DNA of 8,819 nucleotides from assembly GCA_945898105.1 (NCBI GenBank), contig CAMDHL010000077.1, forward strand, positions 1 through 8,819. The letters run 5' to 3'. Of this stretch, positions 7,990 to 8,819 are shown piece after piece (within the stretch, counting starts at the first letter, position 1; the number at the start of each line of letters is the position of its first letter). The position numbers and the translations under genes were made by a program. This DNA comes from Comamonas sp. lk. Lineage in GTDB: Bacteria > Pseudomonadota > Gammaproteobacteria > Burkholderiales > Burkholderiaceae_C. Below the pieces are notes generated by a model that saw only the letters and a list, made by a program, of their open reading frames with translations, had not been told where the DNA came from and did not search any database.

Positions 7990-8018
7990 TTGACCCGAAT
8001 GGCGAATCAGGGTAAACT
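7990..8018 (+). promoter_or_regulatory. mdh: Predicted sigma70 promoter of mdh
   Basis: TTGACC (7990-7995; five of six consensus bases) and TAAACT (8013-8018; four of six) are separated by exactly 17 bases. Transcription would start near 8025, giving a leader of about 80 bases before mdh. The half-site array ends three bases upstream of the -35, a position from which a bound protein could contact polymerase or block it. Confidence 0.65.
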
Positions 8019-8029
8019 CGTAGCCATTG

Positions 8030-8051
8030 TTGCACGGGTTTGGCTGTGCAA
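8030..8051 (+). repeat. Inverted repeat in the mdh leader
   Basis: TTGCAC (8030-8035) and GTGCAA (8046-8051) form a perfect 6-base inverted repeat around a 10-base spacer. It falls a few bases after the predicted transcription start of mdh. It could be a protein-binding site or a weak hairpin in the 5' untranslated region. There is no T-run after it, so it is not a standard terminator. A six-base repeat can arise by chance. Confidence 0.4.
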
Positions 8052-8106
8052 AAGCGCAGCAAATAGTAGTCGCTTCGCCCCTTTTTCAACACTTCCTGGA
8101 GTTTTT

Positions 8107-8819
8107 ATGAGTAAAAAGCCCGTTCGCGTTGCCGTTACCGGTGCCGCAGGCCAAATTGGATACGCCATTTTGTTTCGCATCGCCTCAGGCGAAATGCTGG
8201 GCAAAGACCAACCGGTGGTGCTCAGCCTGCTGGAAGTCCCCATGGAAAAAGCCCAGCAAGCTTTGCAAGGCGTGATGATGGAATTGGAAGATTGCGCCTT
8301 TCCGCTGCTCGCCGGTATGGAGGCGCATAGCGACTCGATGACGGCCTTCAAAGATGTGGATTACGCTCTCTTGATTGGATCGCGCCCGCGCGGCCCCGGT
8401 ATGGAGCGTGCCGAATTACTGGCCGTCAATGCCGAAATCTTCACCGCACAGGGCAAAGCGCTCAACGCCGTGGCCAGCCGCGATGTGCGCGTGCTGGTCG
8501 TGGGTAACCCCGCCAACACCAATGCCTATATTGCTATGAAGAGCGCCCCTGATCTGCTGCGCAAAAACTTCACCGCCATGCTGCGCCTGGACCACAACCG
8601 TGCGCTTAGCCAGTTGGCAGCCAAAACCGGAAAAGCCGTGGCCGAAATCGAAAATATGGTGGTCTGGGGCAACCATTCCCCCACCATGTATGCCGATTAC
8701 CGCTTTGCCAAAGTAGCCGGCCAAAGCGTGAAGGACATGATCAACGACCATGACTGGAACGCCAATACCTTTTTGCCTACCGTGGGCAAGCGTGGTGCGG
8801 CGATCATTGCAGCGCGCGG
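8107..8819 (+). CDS. mdh: Malate dehydrogenase, partial (3' end outside window)
   Basis: NAD-dependent oxidation of malate to oxaloacetate in the cytosol, supplying the substrate for citrate synthase encoded by gltA in this window. The visible 237 codons are uninterrupted; family members of this type have about 328 residues, so roughly the last 90 are beyond the right edge. The Rossmann motif [13 protein letters not shown] lies at residues 8-20. R93 and R99 in [11 protein letters not shown] are the expected substrate-binding arginines. NPAN (134-137), D162 and R165 in LDHNRA, and catalytic H190 in WGNHSPT are all intact. ATG at 8107 has GGAG five bases upstream (8098-8101). It is divergent from the regulator gene. 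The N-terminus [20 protein letters not shown] is characteristic of Burkholderiales and similar to actinobacterial cytosolic-type enzymes. Confidence 0.98.
   Translation, partial: MSKKPVRVAVTGAAGQIGYAILFRIASGEMLGKDQPVVLSLLEVPMEKAQQALQGVMMELEDCAFPLLAGMEAHSDSMTAFKDVDYALLIGSRPRGPGMERAELLAVNAEIFTAQGKALNAVASRDVRVLVVGNPANTNAYIAMKSAPDLLRKNFTAMLRLDHNRALSQLAAKTGKAVAEIENMVVWGNHSPTMYADYRFAKVAGQSVKDMINDHDWNANTFLPTVGKRGAAIIAAR

Noticed and set aside
7859..8351. Minus-strand frames of 77 and 114 codons across the mdh-regulator intergenic region
   Set aside because: They run through the predicted promoters and into coding sequence of mdh or the regulator in wrong frames, and have no family-like sequence.
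8416..8751. A 111-codon open frame on the minus strand, antisense to mdh
   Set aside because: It overlaps the conserved core of mdh, is Gly/His-rich without family character, and is explained by the codon bias of mdh.
1..8819. Possibility of a mobile element, CRISPR array, tRNA, or novel defence or metabolic system
   Set aside because: No terminal repeats, transposase or integrase motifs, regularly spaced repeats or tRNA-like folds were seen, and all long frames are explained by conserved housekeeping genes. No gap without a gene exceeds 192 bases.

Overview
This window looks like an ordinary chromosomal stretch of a betaproteobacterium, most likely order Burkholderiales and probably Comamonadaceae-like. 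The evidence is the gene order mdh / GntR-type regulator / sdhC-sdhD-sdhA-sdhB-sdhE-gltA / leuC-leuD, together with the protein sequences. These include the group-typical malate dehydrogenase N-terminus and a citrate synthase beginning [12 protein letters not shown]. The placement is from recalled family resemblance, not a search.

Layout, left to right. Bases 1-1846 hold leuD (5' part only, running off the left edge) and leuC on the minus strand, the two subunits of isopropylmalate isomerase of leucine synthesis. Bases 1847-1977 hold a strong intrinsic terminator behind gltA and the leader of leuC. Bases 1978-6969 are one tight minus-strand TCA-cycle operon: sdhC, sdhD, sdhA, sdhB, sdhE and gltA, with gaps of only 2-32 bases. 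It encodes the four subunits of succinate:quinone oxidoreductase (complex II), the factor that helps attach FAD to SdhA, and citrate synthase. A sigma70-like promoter lies just upstream of sdhC. Bases 7096-7914 encode a HutC-subfamily GntR regulator (winged helix plus UTRA domain), also on the minus strand. Bases 7915-8106 are a divergent control region. From 8107 to the right edge is the 5' part of malate dehydrogenase on the plus strand.

The genes work together: SDH oxidises succinate to fumarate and feeds quinol to the respiratory chain, malate dehydrogenase makes oxaloacetate, and citrate synthase condenses it with acetyl-CoA. The regulator gene sits between mdh and the sdh-gltA operon and is a reasonable candidate to control one or both. 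In the mdh/regulator intergenic region I see three contiguous 7-base half-sites (one inverted, two direct). They lie exactly between the inferred -35 and -10 of the regulator gene and end three bases before the -35 of mdh.

I found no mobile element, CRISPR array, RNA gene, pseudogene or unknown system. All coding space is accounted for by well-known families with intact catalytic residues. The only parts worth a second look are regulatory, chiefly the divergent promoter region.
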